Positions 35,301 to 42,745 of a stretch of DNA of 55,387 nucleotides are shown piece by piece. The notes beneath the pieces were generated by a model. That model saw nothing but the letters and a program-made list of their open reading frames with translations. It had not been told where the DNA came from and ran no database searches. Position numbers and translations under genes: made by a program. The stretch lies in NCBI GenBank assembly GCA_964593555.1, contig CAZQIC010000013.1, positions 1 through 55,387 on the forward strand, read 5' to 3'. Source of the DNA: CAZQIC01 sp964593555 (lineage in GTDB: Bacteria; Bacteroidota; Bacteroidia; JAFLBG01). Numbering within the stretch: the stretch's first letter is position 1; the number at the start of each line of letters is the position of its first letter.

Positions 35301-36311
35301 CATAGTGGCGCAGCCTTCAAGGGCTTCTTGGTTTCCATTAGTAAGGGGCACAGGAGAAGAAGGGTTAAAGTTAATTCCGGCTGCATCGAATGTTGGGAAA
35401 AAATAATTTCCGCCAAAGTACCAGTTGTTGTCAGATTTTGAAACAGGTAAAGTATCACCGCTGCAAACTATGAACGATAATTGCTTAGAAAAAAAACAGC
35501 CTGTGTTTCCTGTTCCATTCAATGTAACCACATACGGGCCGGGACGTTTATAAAGGTGCATCGGATTTTGTAAGGCTGATGTATCTCCATCGCCAAAATC
35601 CCATCGCCAGGTTGTTGCGTTGCCGGTTGCTGTAAATAATATATGATTGCAAGGGCAGCCAGCATTAATATTCATAGAGGAAATAACATTGGTATCTGAG
35701 GATATCTCCAATGAATCTTTATATACACTTAAGGGGCAAGCAATGGACTGCGGAAGATTTTTCAGTGAAACAGATAACGAAATAATATATTTGCCCGGCG
35801 AATAATAAGTATGGACAGGATTTTTTGCAGTATCAGAAGAGCCATCACCAAAATTCCAAAAATACAGGTAGGGCACTGTACCTCCGCTGCTTGAATCTGT
35901 AAAGCTAACCGGTATGCCGCTTAATGTAAAACAGGCTGTTGAATTATAGCTGAACCCAAACTTAGACTGAGGTAGCTGTAAAACAACGATTAATATTTTA
36001 GCCGTATCAGTTAAAGAACCTTCATATGCAATAAGTTTTACGGTAGAGGACGCAGAAAAAACATGCGTGCGGTTACCCGGAATTACGGTATACGTTTCTG
36101 TTGGACTGCCATCACCCCAATTTAACACAAGGCTATCCGTAAATACAGATCCTGTTAACCTGAAAGTCACAGAAGTATTTGGGCAGACAGTATCTCCGGG
36201 AGATCTTATTACAATGGATGCAATCGGAACGGAATATAAAGCCGTGTTTAAAAAAATAAAAAAAATAATCGCAAATAGTCTACTTATCACAAAACACTTC
36301 TTAATTAACAT
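32400..36311 (-). CDS. Giant PKD/SprB-repeat protein with gliding-type C-terminal domain, paralogue 2 (five SprB units)
   Basis: 1303 residues with the same order as paralogue 1: hydrophobic N-terminal signal, PKD-like domains, a propeller-like centre (NGTLLFYTNGINVWDNTHAVM, SPDGNKYAIS) and PKD (TTWDYGDGTVSTYN). Five SprB units follow at about 750-1130, then WSPSTGLNCITCQNPTAAP and the CHU_C tail (DDIFIPNAFSPNNDGQND, YDRWGEKVFETSNINEGWNG). It lies 30 bp downstream of paralogue 3 and is probably cotranscribed with it; 216 bp separate it from paralogue 1. Long stretches of the SprB block are nearly the same as in paralogue 3, suggesting recent duplication or gene conversion. The ligand is unknown. 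Confidence 0.9.
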   Translation of the reverse strand: MLIKKCFVISRLFAIIFFIFLNTALYSVPIASIVIRSPGDTVCPNTSVTFRLTGSVFTDSLVLNWGDGSPTETYTVIPGNRTHVFSASSTVKLIAYEGSLTDTAKILIVVLQLPQSKFGFSYNSTACFTLSGIPVSFTDSSSGGTVPYLYFWNFGDGSSDTAKNPVHTYYSPGKYIISLSVSLKNLPQSIACPLSVYKDSLEISSDTNVISSMNINAGCPCNHILFTATGNATTWRWDFGDGDTSALQNPMHLYKRPGPYVVTLNGTGNTGCFFSKQLSFIVCSGDTLPVSKSDNNWYFGGNYFFPTFDAAGINFNPSSPVPLTNGNQEALEGCATMSDADNGTLLFYTNGINVWDNTHAVMPNGTGLFGGYSTSQTALIVPFPGNRNLYYIITGNGSTDIYKGYYYSIVDMSLNGGKGDVTTKNTVFFTGPCPEAQSAAARVSHEALSGTVKYKGDCLRPAEYWVIIPACKDTFKTFLINSAGINPPVTTVAPDNNYNGAGYSCVSPDGNKYAISQYGGGTNKIRLFDFDRNTGSLTNEKHITYYITQHSYYENFYGIAFSPNSSVLYAPFTDRLYQWNLKAANISASVYKATYADTVDMLGCNLGPDGKIYISNDLNRSSLTVINNPDVLGAGCNLVHHGFFLGGRKSKYGLQNIVPLAPTDTIKLNSSYTSTIVPCTFQVNFSDSSCRFRPDSVTTTWDYGDGTVSTYNTIQYPSHTYLNPGTYNVKMLLSKSCYFSDSVTKQIVIDPLLSFTTTAVPANCNLPNGSAAANPIGGNPSYTYSWSSGSTNQTASSLLPNTYSVTVTDIDGCTSVSTVTISNSAGPVVTLSVSAAVLCNGGTGSLSASISGGTGPYTYSWSNGTTSTSASTTNLLSGVAANTYSIVISDVNGCSGSSTVVTLTDPALLSAPTFTITKANCGLNNGTALANSTGGTGALTYSWSNAATGQSVSNLSANSYTVIVIDSNGCSQTNVISIDSVIRPIINTLSTVDPLCNGDATGIATMSVSTGAAPFTYQWSGSGGTNTSASGLTAGTYSFTLTDSVGCQVIKTVSITQPPLLVLNPNSTPDNCDSTNGTAQANASGGTGILQYNWSTGNTLSAITGLGAGTYSVTATDANNCTQFASVIVLPNNGPAANAGNDVVIATGTSTILSANGGGSYQWSPSTGLNCITCQNPTAAPTKTTTYYLTVTDVNGCTDMDSLIVTVEEGCRDDIFIPNAFSPNNDGQNDVLKIESNSCIKIMTFTIYDRWGEKVFETSNINEGWNGTFKGKPLDTDVFAFTLIVDLITNEQVMKKGNVSLLK

Positions 36312-36341
36312 AAATTTAAGAAATAAATGTAAGAGTAGATT

Positions 36342-39300
36342 CTATCTGATCAAACTGACGTTCCCTTTTTTTATGATGTGACTTTTATTGGAGAGATCGG
36401 CATCCAGCATATAGGTAAATACGTCGGTATCTAATGGTTTGCCCTTAAATGTTCCATTCCATCCTTCATTAATGTTGCTGGTTTCAAAAACTTTTTCTCC
36501 CCATCGGTCGTAAACAATTAATGTCATTGTTTTAATACAATTGTTACTGCTTACTTTAAACAATTCGTTTTGTCCGTCTTCATTGGGAGAAAATGCATTG
36601 GGAATAAATATTTCATCCATACAGCCGTCTTCTACTGTTACAATTACGGAGTCCAGATCAGTGCAGCCATTTGCGTCTGTAACGATTAAATAATACGTTG
36701 TTGTTTTAGCCGGACTTGCCACAGGATTTTGACAGGCAATACAACTTAATCCTATTATAGGTGGCCAGAAATAATTTCCTCCTCCACTTCCGCTCAATGT
36801 TGCGCTTGCACCTTTGGAAATAGTCACATTGTTTCCTGCGTCTGCAGTTGGCCCACTATTTGGTGTTACTACAATGCTTGAGGTTTTTGTACATGCATTA
36901 TTATCAGTTACAGTTATGATATATGTTCCTGCCCCTAATCCTGTTATAGCAGAAACTGTATTGCCGGTTGACCAGCTATATTGCAATGCGCCTGTTCCTC
37001 CGGAAGCATTCGCTTGTGCAGTACCATTTGTTGAATCGCAATTGTCTGGTGTTGAATTAGGATTTAGAACAAGCAAAGGAGGTTGAGTAATAATTACCGT
37101 TTTGGTAATTTGACAACCAACAGAATCAGTAAGTGTAAAACTATAAGTGCCTGCTGTTAATCCTGACGCAGAAATATTTGTGTTACCACCCGACCACTGA
37201 TAAGTAAAGGGAGCCGTACCTGCACTCACGCTCATAGTTGCAATACCTGTAGCATCACCATTACAAAGCGGATCAACAGTTGATAATGTATTTATAATAG
37301 GTCTAATAACAGAATCGATACTGATATCATTAGTTTGGCTGCAACCATTACTGTCTGTTACAACTACCGTATAAGAATTTGCTGCAAGGTTGGAAATACT
37401 TTGACTACTTATTCCATTACTCCAACTATAGGCTAAAGTTCCAGTTCCTCCTGTACTATTTGCAATTGCTGTTCCATTATTTAATCCGCAGTTTGCTTTT
37501 GTTATAGTGAAAGTTGGAATACTTAGTAAGGCTGGATCAATAAGATTAACAACAGTGCTGCTTCCGCTGCATCCATTTATATCACTTATGATAACCGAAT
37601 AACTATTAGCAGCAACACCTGAAAGTAAGTTTGTTGTTGCTGCTGAAACACTGGTAGTCCCATTGCTCCAGCTATAAGTGTACGGCCCTGTTCCGCCATT
37701 TACAGTTGCAGAAAGTGACCCGGTTCCTCCATTACACAAAACAGCAGCACTTACACTCAGTGTCACAATCGGCCCAGCGAAATTAGAAATTGTCACTGTT
37801 GATACACTGGTACAGCCATCAATATCAGTTACAGTTACAGAATATGTATTTGGTAAAAGACTGCTTGCAATTTGATTTGTAGAACCATTACTCCAGCTGT
37901 AGGTATATGATGGATTTCCGCCAATGGGATTTGCGGTTGCTGAACCGTTGGGCAAATTACAATTAGCTGGCACTATTGCAGTGGTGAACGATAGTAAAGG
38001 ATCAATAACAATTTGTTTAGTAACACTGTCACTGTAATAACAACTTTTCGAAAGCAGCATTTTTACGTTGTACGTCCCCGGATTTAAATAAGTGTGTGAT
38101 GGATATTGAGCTGTATTAAATGTAATGATTGTTCCATCGCCATAATCCCAGGTGGTGGTAACACTATCGGGCATAAAACGACAGGATGAATCAGAAAAAT
38201 TCACCTCGAACGTACAGGGGACTATTGTACTGGTATAACTGGAATTTAACTTTATTGTATCTGTCGGAGCAAGCGGAACAATATTCTGTAATCCATATTT
38301 GGATTTTTTACCTGCAAGAAAAAAACTACGCGGTGTAAGATTACAGCCTGCTCCCAATACATCAGGATTATTAATTACCGAGAGAGCATTTGCAGAGTCA
38401 GGACTTGCGATATAAATTTTTCCATCAGGGCCTAAATAACAACCCCACATTTTTTCGTTAGGAAATACACGTCTGTACAATGAAGCAGAAACATTCATCG
38501 CGTTCACGTCCCATTGGTATAACCTGTCATAAAAAGGTGCATATAACACCGAGCTGTTTGGTGAAAAGGCGATCCCATACCAGTTTTCATAATAAGTTCC
38601 GTAATAAACAATCTTTTTTTCATTGCTTAATTTGCCGGTGTTTTTATCAAAATTAAAAACACGAATTTTATTTGTTCCACTATTGAACTGCGAAACTGCA
38701 TACTTTGTTCCATCCGGGGAAATACAACTATAACCTGCTCCATTATATCCATTATCGGCCGCGACTGTTGTAACCGGTGCGTTTATTCCAGCGGCTGTAA
38801 TTAAAAATGTTTTAAAAGTATCCTTACACGAAGGAATAATCACCCAATATTCTGCGGGTGTTGTGCAATCGCCTTTAAATTTAACGGTTCCTGATATAGC
38901 TTCGTGCGAAACCATTGCGGCACCTCCATATGCGTCAGGACAAGGGCCTATGAAAAAAACGTTGTTCTTGGTGGTAACATCTCCATTGCCACTATTGAGT
39001 GTTAAGTCGACTATTGAATAATAATATCCCTTATGAAGATCTGTAGTTCCGTTTGCAGTGATGATGTAATACAAATTTTTGTTTCCCGGAAAAGGAACAA
39101 TCAAAGCTGTTTGTGAAGTGGATAAGCCTCCGTTTAATCCTATACCATTTGGCATTATGTTGTGATTCTTGTCCCAGACTTTAATTCCGTTCGTATAAAA
39201 TAGTAAGTTCCCATTGTCGGGATCACTAATGGTTGCGCCGCCTTCCAACGCTTGCTGGTTACCATTGGTAAGGGCTACAGGTGTTGCAGGATTAAAATTA

Positions 39301-40220
39301 ACACCAGCTGCATCAAAAGTAGGGGCAAAACTACTTCCCCCAAAGTACCATCTGTTGTTTGATTTTGATACTGGTATCGTATCTCCGCTGCATACATTCA
39401 GCGAAATGGCTTTCGTTAAAAAACAGCCGGTGCTGCTGGTTCCATTAAGCGTAACAACATATGGTCTTGGCTGCCGGTAAAGATGCGTTGGGTTTTGTAA
39501 AGCTGATGTATCCCCATCTCCAAAGTTCCAATGCCATGTAGTTGCGTTGCCAGCAGCCGTAAAAGAAACTTTATTGCAGGGGCAGCCCGCACTTGCATTT
39601 ATAGAAGTAATAACGGTATTGTCTGTAGCTATTACCAGGGAATCTTTATATGTGCCCCATTGACACAATAAAAATTGGGGTGTGTTTGTGGGAATAACTT
39701 TTAGTGTAATAATATATTTTCCCGGAGAGGTATATGTGTGAACCGGGTTTCTTGCTGTATCGCTAGTCCCATCACCAAATTGCCATTGATAAACAAACGG
39801 GGGAGAACCACCCGTAGTGGAATCAGAAAAAGTTACTTGTACGCCTGCCTGCGTATAACATGCAAGTGAATTAAAACTGAAACTAAATTTAGGTTGAGGC
39901 ATTTGTATAACCACTAATAATAATCTCGCAGTATCTGTTAATATTCCTTCATAGGTCACTACCGTTACGGTACTGGTAGTAACAAAACTGTGCGAACGAA
40001 AATTTGGATTTACTGTATAGGTTTGAATAGGACTGCCATCACCCCAATTAATTGTAAGGCTATCTGTGAATGTTGAGCCTGCTAAATTGAAGTTTGCAAA
40101 ACCATTTGGACAAACAGTGTCCGGCATAAAAGGGGGAATAATAATAGAGGAGTGCGGAGCTGCGAATAAACGGGGAGTAAAAAAAGTAACGAAAAGAAAA
40201 ATGCTAATAACGTATTTCAT
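36342..40220 (-). CDS. Giant PKD/SprB-repeat protein with gliding-type C-terminal domain, paralogue 3 (five SprB units)
   Basis: 1292 residues, the first gene of the three-paralogue array. It has a signal peptide (ending RLFAAP) and PKD-like domains including YQWQFGDGTSDTARNPVHTY and WHWNFGDGDTSA. A propeller-like centre (NLLFYTNGIKVWDKNHNIM, SPDGTKYAVSQ) is followed by PKD, five SprB units at about 743-1123, and a CHU_C type B tail (DEIFIPNAFSPNEDGQNELF). The C-terminal 90 residues combine segments identical to paralogue 1 (PNEDGQNELFKV) with segments identical to paralogue 2 (ETSNINEGWNGTFKGKPLDT). That mosaic pattern indicates recombination among the copies. Surface adhesion or motility is likely. 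Confidence 0.9.
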   Translation of the reverse strand: MKYVISIFLFVTFFTPRLFAAPHSSIIIPPFMPDTVCPNGFANFNLAGSTFTDSLTINWGDGSPIQTYTVNPNFRSHSFVTTSTVTVVTYEGILTDTARLLLVVIQMPQPKFSFSFNSLACYTQAGVQVTFSDSTTGGSPPFVYQWQFGDGTSDTARNPVHTYTSPGKYIITLKVIPTNTPQFLLCQWGTYKDSLVIATDNTVITSINASAGCPCNKVSFTAAGNATTWHWNFGDGDTSALQNPTHLYRQPRPYVVTLNGTSSTGCFLTKAISLNVCSGDTIPVSKSNNRWYFGGSSFAPTFDAAGVNFNPATPVALTNGNQQALEGGATISDPDNGNLLFYTNGIKVWDKNHNIMPNGIGLNGGLSTSQTALIVPFPGNKNLYYIITANGTTDLHKGYYYSIVDLTLNSGNGDVTTKNNVFFIGPCPDAYGGAAMVSHEAISGTVKFKGDCTTPAEYWVIIPSCKDTFKTFLITAAGINAPVTTVAADNGYNGAGYSCISPDGTKYAVSQFNSGTNKIRVFNFDKNTGKLSNEKKIVYYGTYYENWYGIAFSPNSSVLYAPFYDRLYQWDVNAMNVSASLYRRVFPNEKMWGCYLGPDGKIYIASPDSANALSVINNPDVLGAGCNLTPRSFFLAGKKSKYGLQNIVPLAPTDTIKLNSSYTSTIVPCTFEVNFSDSSCRFMPDSVTTTWDYGDGTIITFNTAQYPSHTYLNPGTYNVKMLLSKSCYYSDSVTKQIVIDPLLSFTTAIVPANCNLPNGSATANPIGGNPSYTYSWSNGSTNQIASSLLPNTYSVTVTDIDGCTSVSTVTISNFAGPIVTLSVSAAVLCNGGTGSLSATVNGGTGPYTYSWSNGTTSVSAATTNLLSGVAANSYSVIISDINGCSGSSTVVNLIDPALLSIPTFTITKANCGLNNGTAIANSTGGTGTLAYSWSNGISSQSISNLAANSYTVVVTDSNGCSQTNDISIDSVIRPIINTLSTVDPLCNGDATGIATMSVSAGTAPFTYQWSGGNTNISASGLTAGTYSFTLTDSVGCQITKTVIITQPPLLVLNPNSTPDNCDSTNGTAQANASGGTGALQYSWSTGNTVSAITGLGAGTYIITVTDNNACTKTSSIVVTPNSGPTADAGNNVTISKGASATLSGSGGGNYFWPPIIGLSCIACQNPVASPAKTTTYYLIVTDANGCTDLDSVIVTVEDGCMDEIFIPNAFSPNEDGQNELFKVSSNNCIKTMTLIVYDRWGEKVFETSNINEGWNGTFKGKPLDTDVFTYMLDADLSNKSHIIKKGNVSLIR

Positions 40221-40451
40221 GATAGGGGACTCCGGATTCTAAGTTAAATAATCAAACTCAATACTGAGAACGGATTGTACAGTTAAAATTAAAACTTTAA
40301 TGAAGGTGGCTTGTGTTGAAAAGTGTGTGAAACGAAGAAATTGGAACATAAGGAGCTAGGGTGTTGGTGGATATATTTAGCTTCTACCACCGAAGCGGTT
40401 GAAACTAAGATAATAAAGTCTCATAATCAGACCTTTGATAATAGGAAATTG

Positions 40452-40487
40452 TTTGATCGACTTTACTTTTTACCGGGGCTAAATTTG
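40452..40487 (+). promoter_or_regulatory. Promoter of RiPP precursor candidate C
   Basis: TTTG at 40452-40455 and TAAATTTG at 40480-40487, 24 bp apart, the same gap as before candidate B. The -7 box ends 23 bp before the ATG. Confidence 0.6.
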
Positions 40488-40510
40488 TTTCATAATTAAA
40501 AACAAAAACC

Positions 40511-40699
40511 ATGAAAAATAGAATCTGCTTAGCAAAATTAAATGTTCAAAGCTTTGTAACAAATCTTCAAGCGTCAGAAGCTCTTACCATAGTAGGAGGG
40601 AAAGTAGTAGCGCCTATGGTGATGCGTCTTACCATGAACCAGGTTGGAGACCACTGCGATGGTAGACCCATGATACACCCAACTCAAACTCAAAAGTAA
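40511..40699 (+). CDS. Pinensin-like RiPP precursor candidate C
   Basis: 62 residues. The leader ICLAKLNVQSFVTNL then TIVGGK matches candidates A and B in order and spacing. The tail is short and Met-rich, with a single Cys (GDHCDGRPM) and few Ser/Thr, ending HPTQTQK. It could make at most one thioether ring, so the final product, if any, differs greatly from B. It has its own promoter (40452-40487) and a hairpin terminator (40713-40749), and is divergent from the giant T9SS array. No biosynthetic enzyme is nearby. Confidence 0.65.
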   Translation: MKNRICLAKLNVQSFVTNLQASEALTIVGGKVVAPMVMRLTMNQVGDHCDGRPMIHPTQTQK

Positions 40700-40712
40700 T
40701 TCCAAATCTATT

Positions 40713-40749
40713 CCCTGGTAAAGGTGAGATTTTCTCATCTTTATCAGGG
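40713..40749 (+). terminator. Hairpin terminator after precursor candidate C
   Basis: A 17-bp stem (40713-40729 with 40733-40749) containing two G-U pairs and a 3-nt loop, 14 bp after the stop codon. The following T-tract is weak. Confidence 0.65.
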
Positions 40750-40819
40750 CTTATTAAAAAATGAGATCTCTCATTAGATACTCCATTAGGTTTTCTTGCA
40801 GTGAAAAATCATATGAAAA

Positions 40820-40856
40820 AACACAACAAGGGCGCCATTGACGCCCTTGTTGTGTT
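40820..40856. terminator. Strong hairpin downstream of the tandem ssb genes
   Basis: A perfect 15-bp stem (40820-40834 with 40842-40856) with a 7-nt loop. On the minus strand the stem is followed by T-rich sequence (TTTTTTCATATGATTTTTC), so it probably ends the ssb transcript. Confidence 0.75.
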
Positions 40857-40877
40857 CAGTAATTAATTATTAAAACT

Positions 40878-40925
40878 TCATCCTGAGACTTCGGAGTGAG
40901 CTCAGTCGAACGCTTAGTCGAAGGA
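40878..40925. repeat. REP-like palindromic element, copy 1
   Basis: Contains TTCATCCTGAG and GAGCTCAGTCGAACG, a CTGAG/CTCAG plus TCGAA wording that often recurs between genes of Bacteroidota and other bacteria. A related copy is at 41341-41372. It lies directly after the stop of the first ssb copy. Confidence 0.5.
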
Positions 40926-41267
40926 TTAATTTTTCTTCGATCCGAGAATAAGCAACTCGTTCACTACCACTTCTGTTGCATAACGTTTGTTGCCTTCTTT
41001 ATCGGTGTAACTGCGGGTAACCAATTTTCCTTCAATCGCAACTTCAGAGCCTTTGTTCAGGTATTGTCCTGCAATGTCAGCAGTTTTTCCCCAGGCAATT
41101 AAATTATGCCATTGTGTTTCTGTAACTTTTTCACCTTTTGAATTTTTATATGTTTCGTTAGTGGCTATGCTCATCTTGGCAAGTTTTTTACCATTGTCTA
41201 ACGTTTTTACTTCAGGTGCATTACCAAGATTTCCGATCAACTGTACTTTGTTTTTAATTGCGTTCAT
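40926..41267 (-). CDS. ssb: Short single-stranded DNA-binding protein, copy 1
   Basis: 113 residues: one OB-fold (MNAIKNKVQLIGNLGNAPEVKT, WHNLIAWGKTADIA, GSEVAIEGKLVTRSY). The protein ends VVVNELLILGSKKN right after the OB-fold. It lacks the disordered linker and acidic tip (DDDIPF type) by which normal SSB recruits repair and replication proteins. It is nearly identical to the gene at 41383-41724; the first 40 residues are the same. This is a tandem duplicate. A primary replicative SSB with a tail presumably exists elsewhere. The role may be in recombination or DNA uptake, which is inference. Confidence 0.9.
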   Translation of the reverse strand: MNAIKNKVQLIGNLGNAPEVKTLDNGKKLAKMSIATNETYKNSKGEKVTETQWHNLIAWGKTADIAGQYLNKGSEVAIEGKLVTRSYTDKEGNKRYATEVVVNELLILGSKKN

Positions 41268-41340
41268 GTTATTTATGTTTAAGGTTTATTTGTTTAAAGT
41301 TTAATGTTGAAATTAGTTTATAGTTCTGCCTCTTCTTTGG

Positions 41341-41372
41341 GTCGAGAGCCTGTCCTGAGCGAAGTCGAAGGA
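41341..41372. repeat. REP-like palindromic element, copy 2
   Basis: Contains GTCCTGAGCGAAGTCGAAGG, related to the element at 40878-40925. It sits between the two ssb copies, so each ssb copy is followed by such an element. Confidence 0.5.
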
Positions 41373-41382
41373 GGGTGAGGCC

Positions 41383-41724
41383 TTATATTTTTTTCGGACT
41401 AAGAATTAATAATTCATTTACCAGTACCTCTGTCACTATGCGTTTGTTACCCGCTTTATCCATGTAGCTGCGGTTTACCAATTTGCCCTCTATCGCAACT
41501 TCCCAACCTTTGCTCAGGTATTTATCTGCAATGTCAGCTGTTTTACCCCACGCAATTACATTGTGCCAACGTGTTTCTGTTACGCGCTCACCTTTGTTAT
41601 TTCTGTACGTCTCGTTTGTCGCGATACTCATCTTTGCTAATTTTTTACCGTTGTCTAATGTTTTTACTTCAGGTGCATTACCTAAGTTCCCGATCAATTG
41701 TACTTTGTTTTTAATTGCGTTCAT
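41383..41724 (-). CDS. ssb: Short single-stranded DNA-binding protein, copy 2
   Basis: 113 residues, the upstream member of the tandem ssb pair. The OB-fold is as in copy 1, with changes such as YRNNKGERVTETRWHNVIAWG, DKYLSKGWEVAIEGK and IVTEVLVNELLILSPKKI. The acidic C-terminal tail is also missing. Because both copies lack it, tail loss came before the duplication. The 115-bp spacer between the copies holds a REP-like element. Confidence 0.9.
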   Translation of the reverse strand: MNAIKNKVQLIGNLGNAPEVKTLDNGKKLAKMSIATNETYRNNKGERVTETRWHNVIAWGKTADIADKYLSKGWEVAIEGKLVNRSYMDKAGNKRIVTEVLVNELLILSPKKI

Positions 41725-42104
41725 GTTTTTAATTATTAGTTGTTTATTCTTTGTTATTGATTCTCCGTTTTTGTTTTTAAGTTATTCTGTTTGAGGTTAT
41801 CGCGATTTAACTTTAAACTTTTCTACTTTCAAACTTTAAACTGAGAACGACGATGCAAAGATGGGGTGGGGTCCAAACCTTATTCGGTATTTACATATTT
41901 ACATTCGGATGTAGTCGATTGTAAGCGTTTACAAACGGCTTAATTTATTGATTTACAGTAATTTGTGTGATAATAGCGAAAATGAGAAAATAGTATAAAA
42001 AGATGGCTTTTAAAATACTAACATCAAAAAGTTGAAACATATTCATGGCCGGAAATAAAATTTTGGTCCCTAATTCCTAGATTAGATACACCAAAACTAT
42101 TCCC
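41725..42104. other. 380-bp intergenic region between ssb and the 52-aa ORF
   Basis: Divergent promoter region, very AT-rich. On the minus strand CATCTTTG (about 41863-41856) is one mismatch from the -7 consensus and could drive ssb. No RNA gene, repeat or further ORF was recognised. Confidence 0.4.
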
Positions 42105-42263
42105 ATGAACGAACAACCTGTTAACCCTAACAAAGGAAATTTCCAAAAGGCTTTAATTAAAATTGCTCATCCCGATTGGACAGTCGAACAAATAGAAGCG
42201 GAGTACCAACGCCAACAACAACAAACGGATGAAACAGGTGACTGTGAAATGTGCTCGGGGTAA
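42105..42263 (+). CDS. Small 52-aa protein ending in CEMCSG, unknown
   Basis: Begins MNEQPVNPNKGNFQKAL, has a short hydrophilic helix (HPDWTVEQIEAEYQRQQQQ) and ends GDCEMCSG. No signal peptide or known domain. It lies 29 bp before a gene (42293-42735) that encodes another Cys-pair motif, so the two may be coexpressed. The C-terminal Cys-x-x-Cys could bind metal or be redox-active. It might also be a chance ORF, though its Glu/Gln-rich amphipathic character and clean stop look coding. Confidence 0.5.
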   Translation: MNEQPVNPNKGNFQKALIKIAHPDWTVEQIEAEYQRQQQQTDETGDCEMCSG

Positions 42264-42292
42264 AATAACTAAATGAGGTAAACGTGAGTTAA

Positions 42293-42735
42293 ATGAAAAA
42301 CACAAATGATATTTCAATTCCAAATCCGTGCCATGCCGACTGGAATAAAATGACTTCAAAGAAGGGCGGCATTGTTCATCCTGCAGCAGAACCGTTGTTG
42401 ATTTTACTCGCATGACAAATGATCAAATAAAATTATATTTTGTTCAGCATTCTGGCAAAAGAACATGCGGGCATTTTTACAAAGGACAACTTAAGGCAAA
42501 CAAGAATAAGACTCAAATGTATATTACGGATATTTATTGTTCAGCCTACATTCATATAAAAACAAAAGCATTAAGATTTGTAATACTTTTTATTCTGGGT
42601 GGAGCTTTAACAGTCGCCGGCTGTAGCACTCCAACACAAGGTGAAGTAATTGAAAGACATCAGCAAATAACAGGTGATTCTATAGCACTGGTTCCGATGG
42701 ACACAGCTCGAATTGACACAACAAAAATGGCATAG
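42293..42735 (+). pseudogene. Frameshifted Bacteroidota Cys-motif protein (PCHxDWxKM...CxxC N-terminal domain)
   Basis: Frame 1 from the ATG at 42293 reads ISIPNPCHADWNKMTSK and then runs out of homology, stopping at 42415. The next frame, joined near 42358-42361, reads EGRHCSSCSRTVVDFTRMTN, then KRTCGHFYKGQL. Together they make the common Bacteroidota N-terminal domain with PCH, CxxC and a later Cys. Adding one A to the AAA run at 42358-42360 restores a single 147-residue protein. A membrane segment (ALRFVILFILGGALTVAGC) and a short tail follow the domain. The ATG at 42412 used by the downstream frame lies inside the domain and is not the original start. Either a real frameshift mutation, a programmed shift or a sequencing error. 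Confidence 0.75.
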
Positions 42736-42745
42736 CTCCAGTTAA

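Noticed and set aside
42153..42413. 86-aa minus-strand ORF opposite the 52-aa ORF and the frameshifted gene
   Set aside because: It is the shadow of the plus-strand Cys-motif domain, whose conserved residues read on the plus strand.
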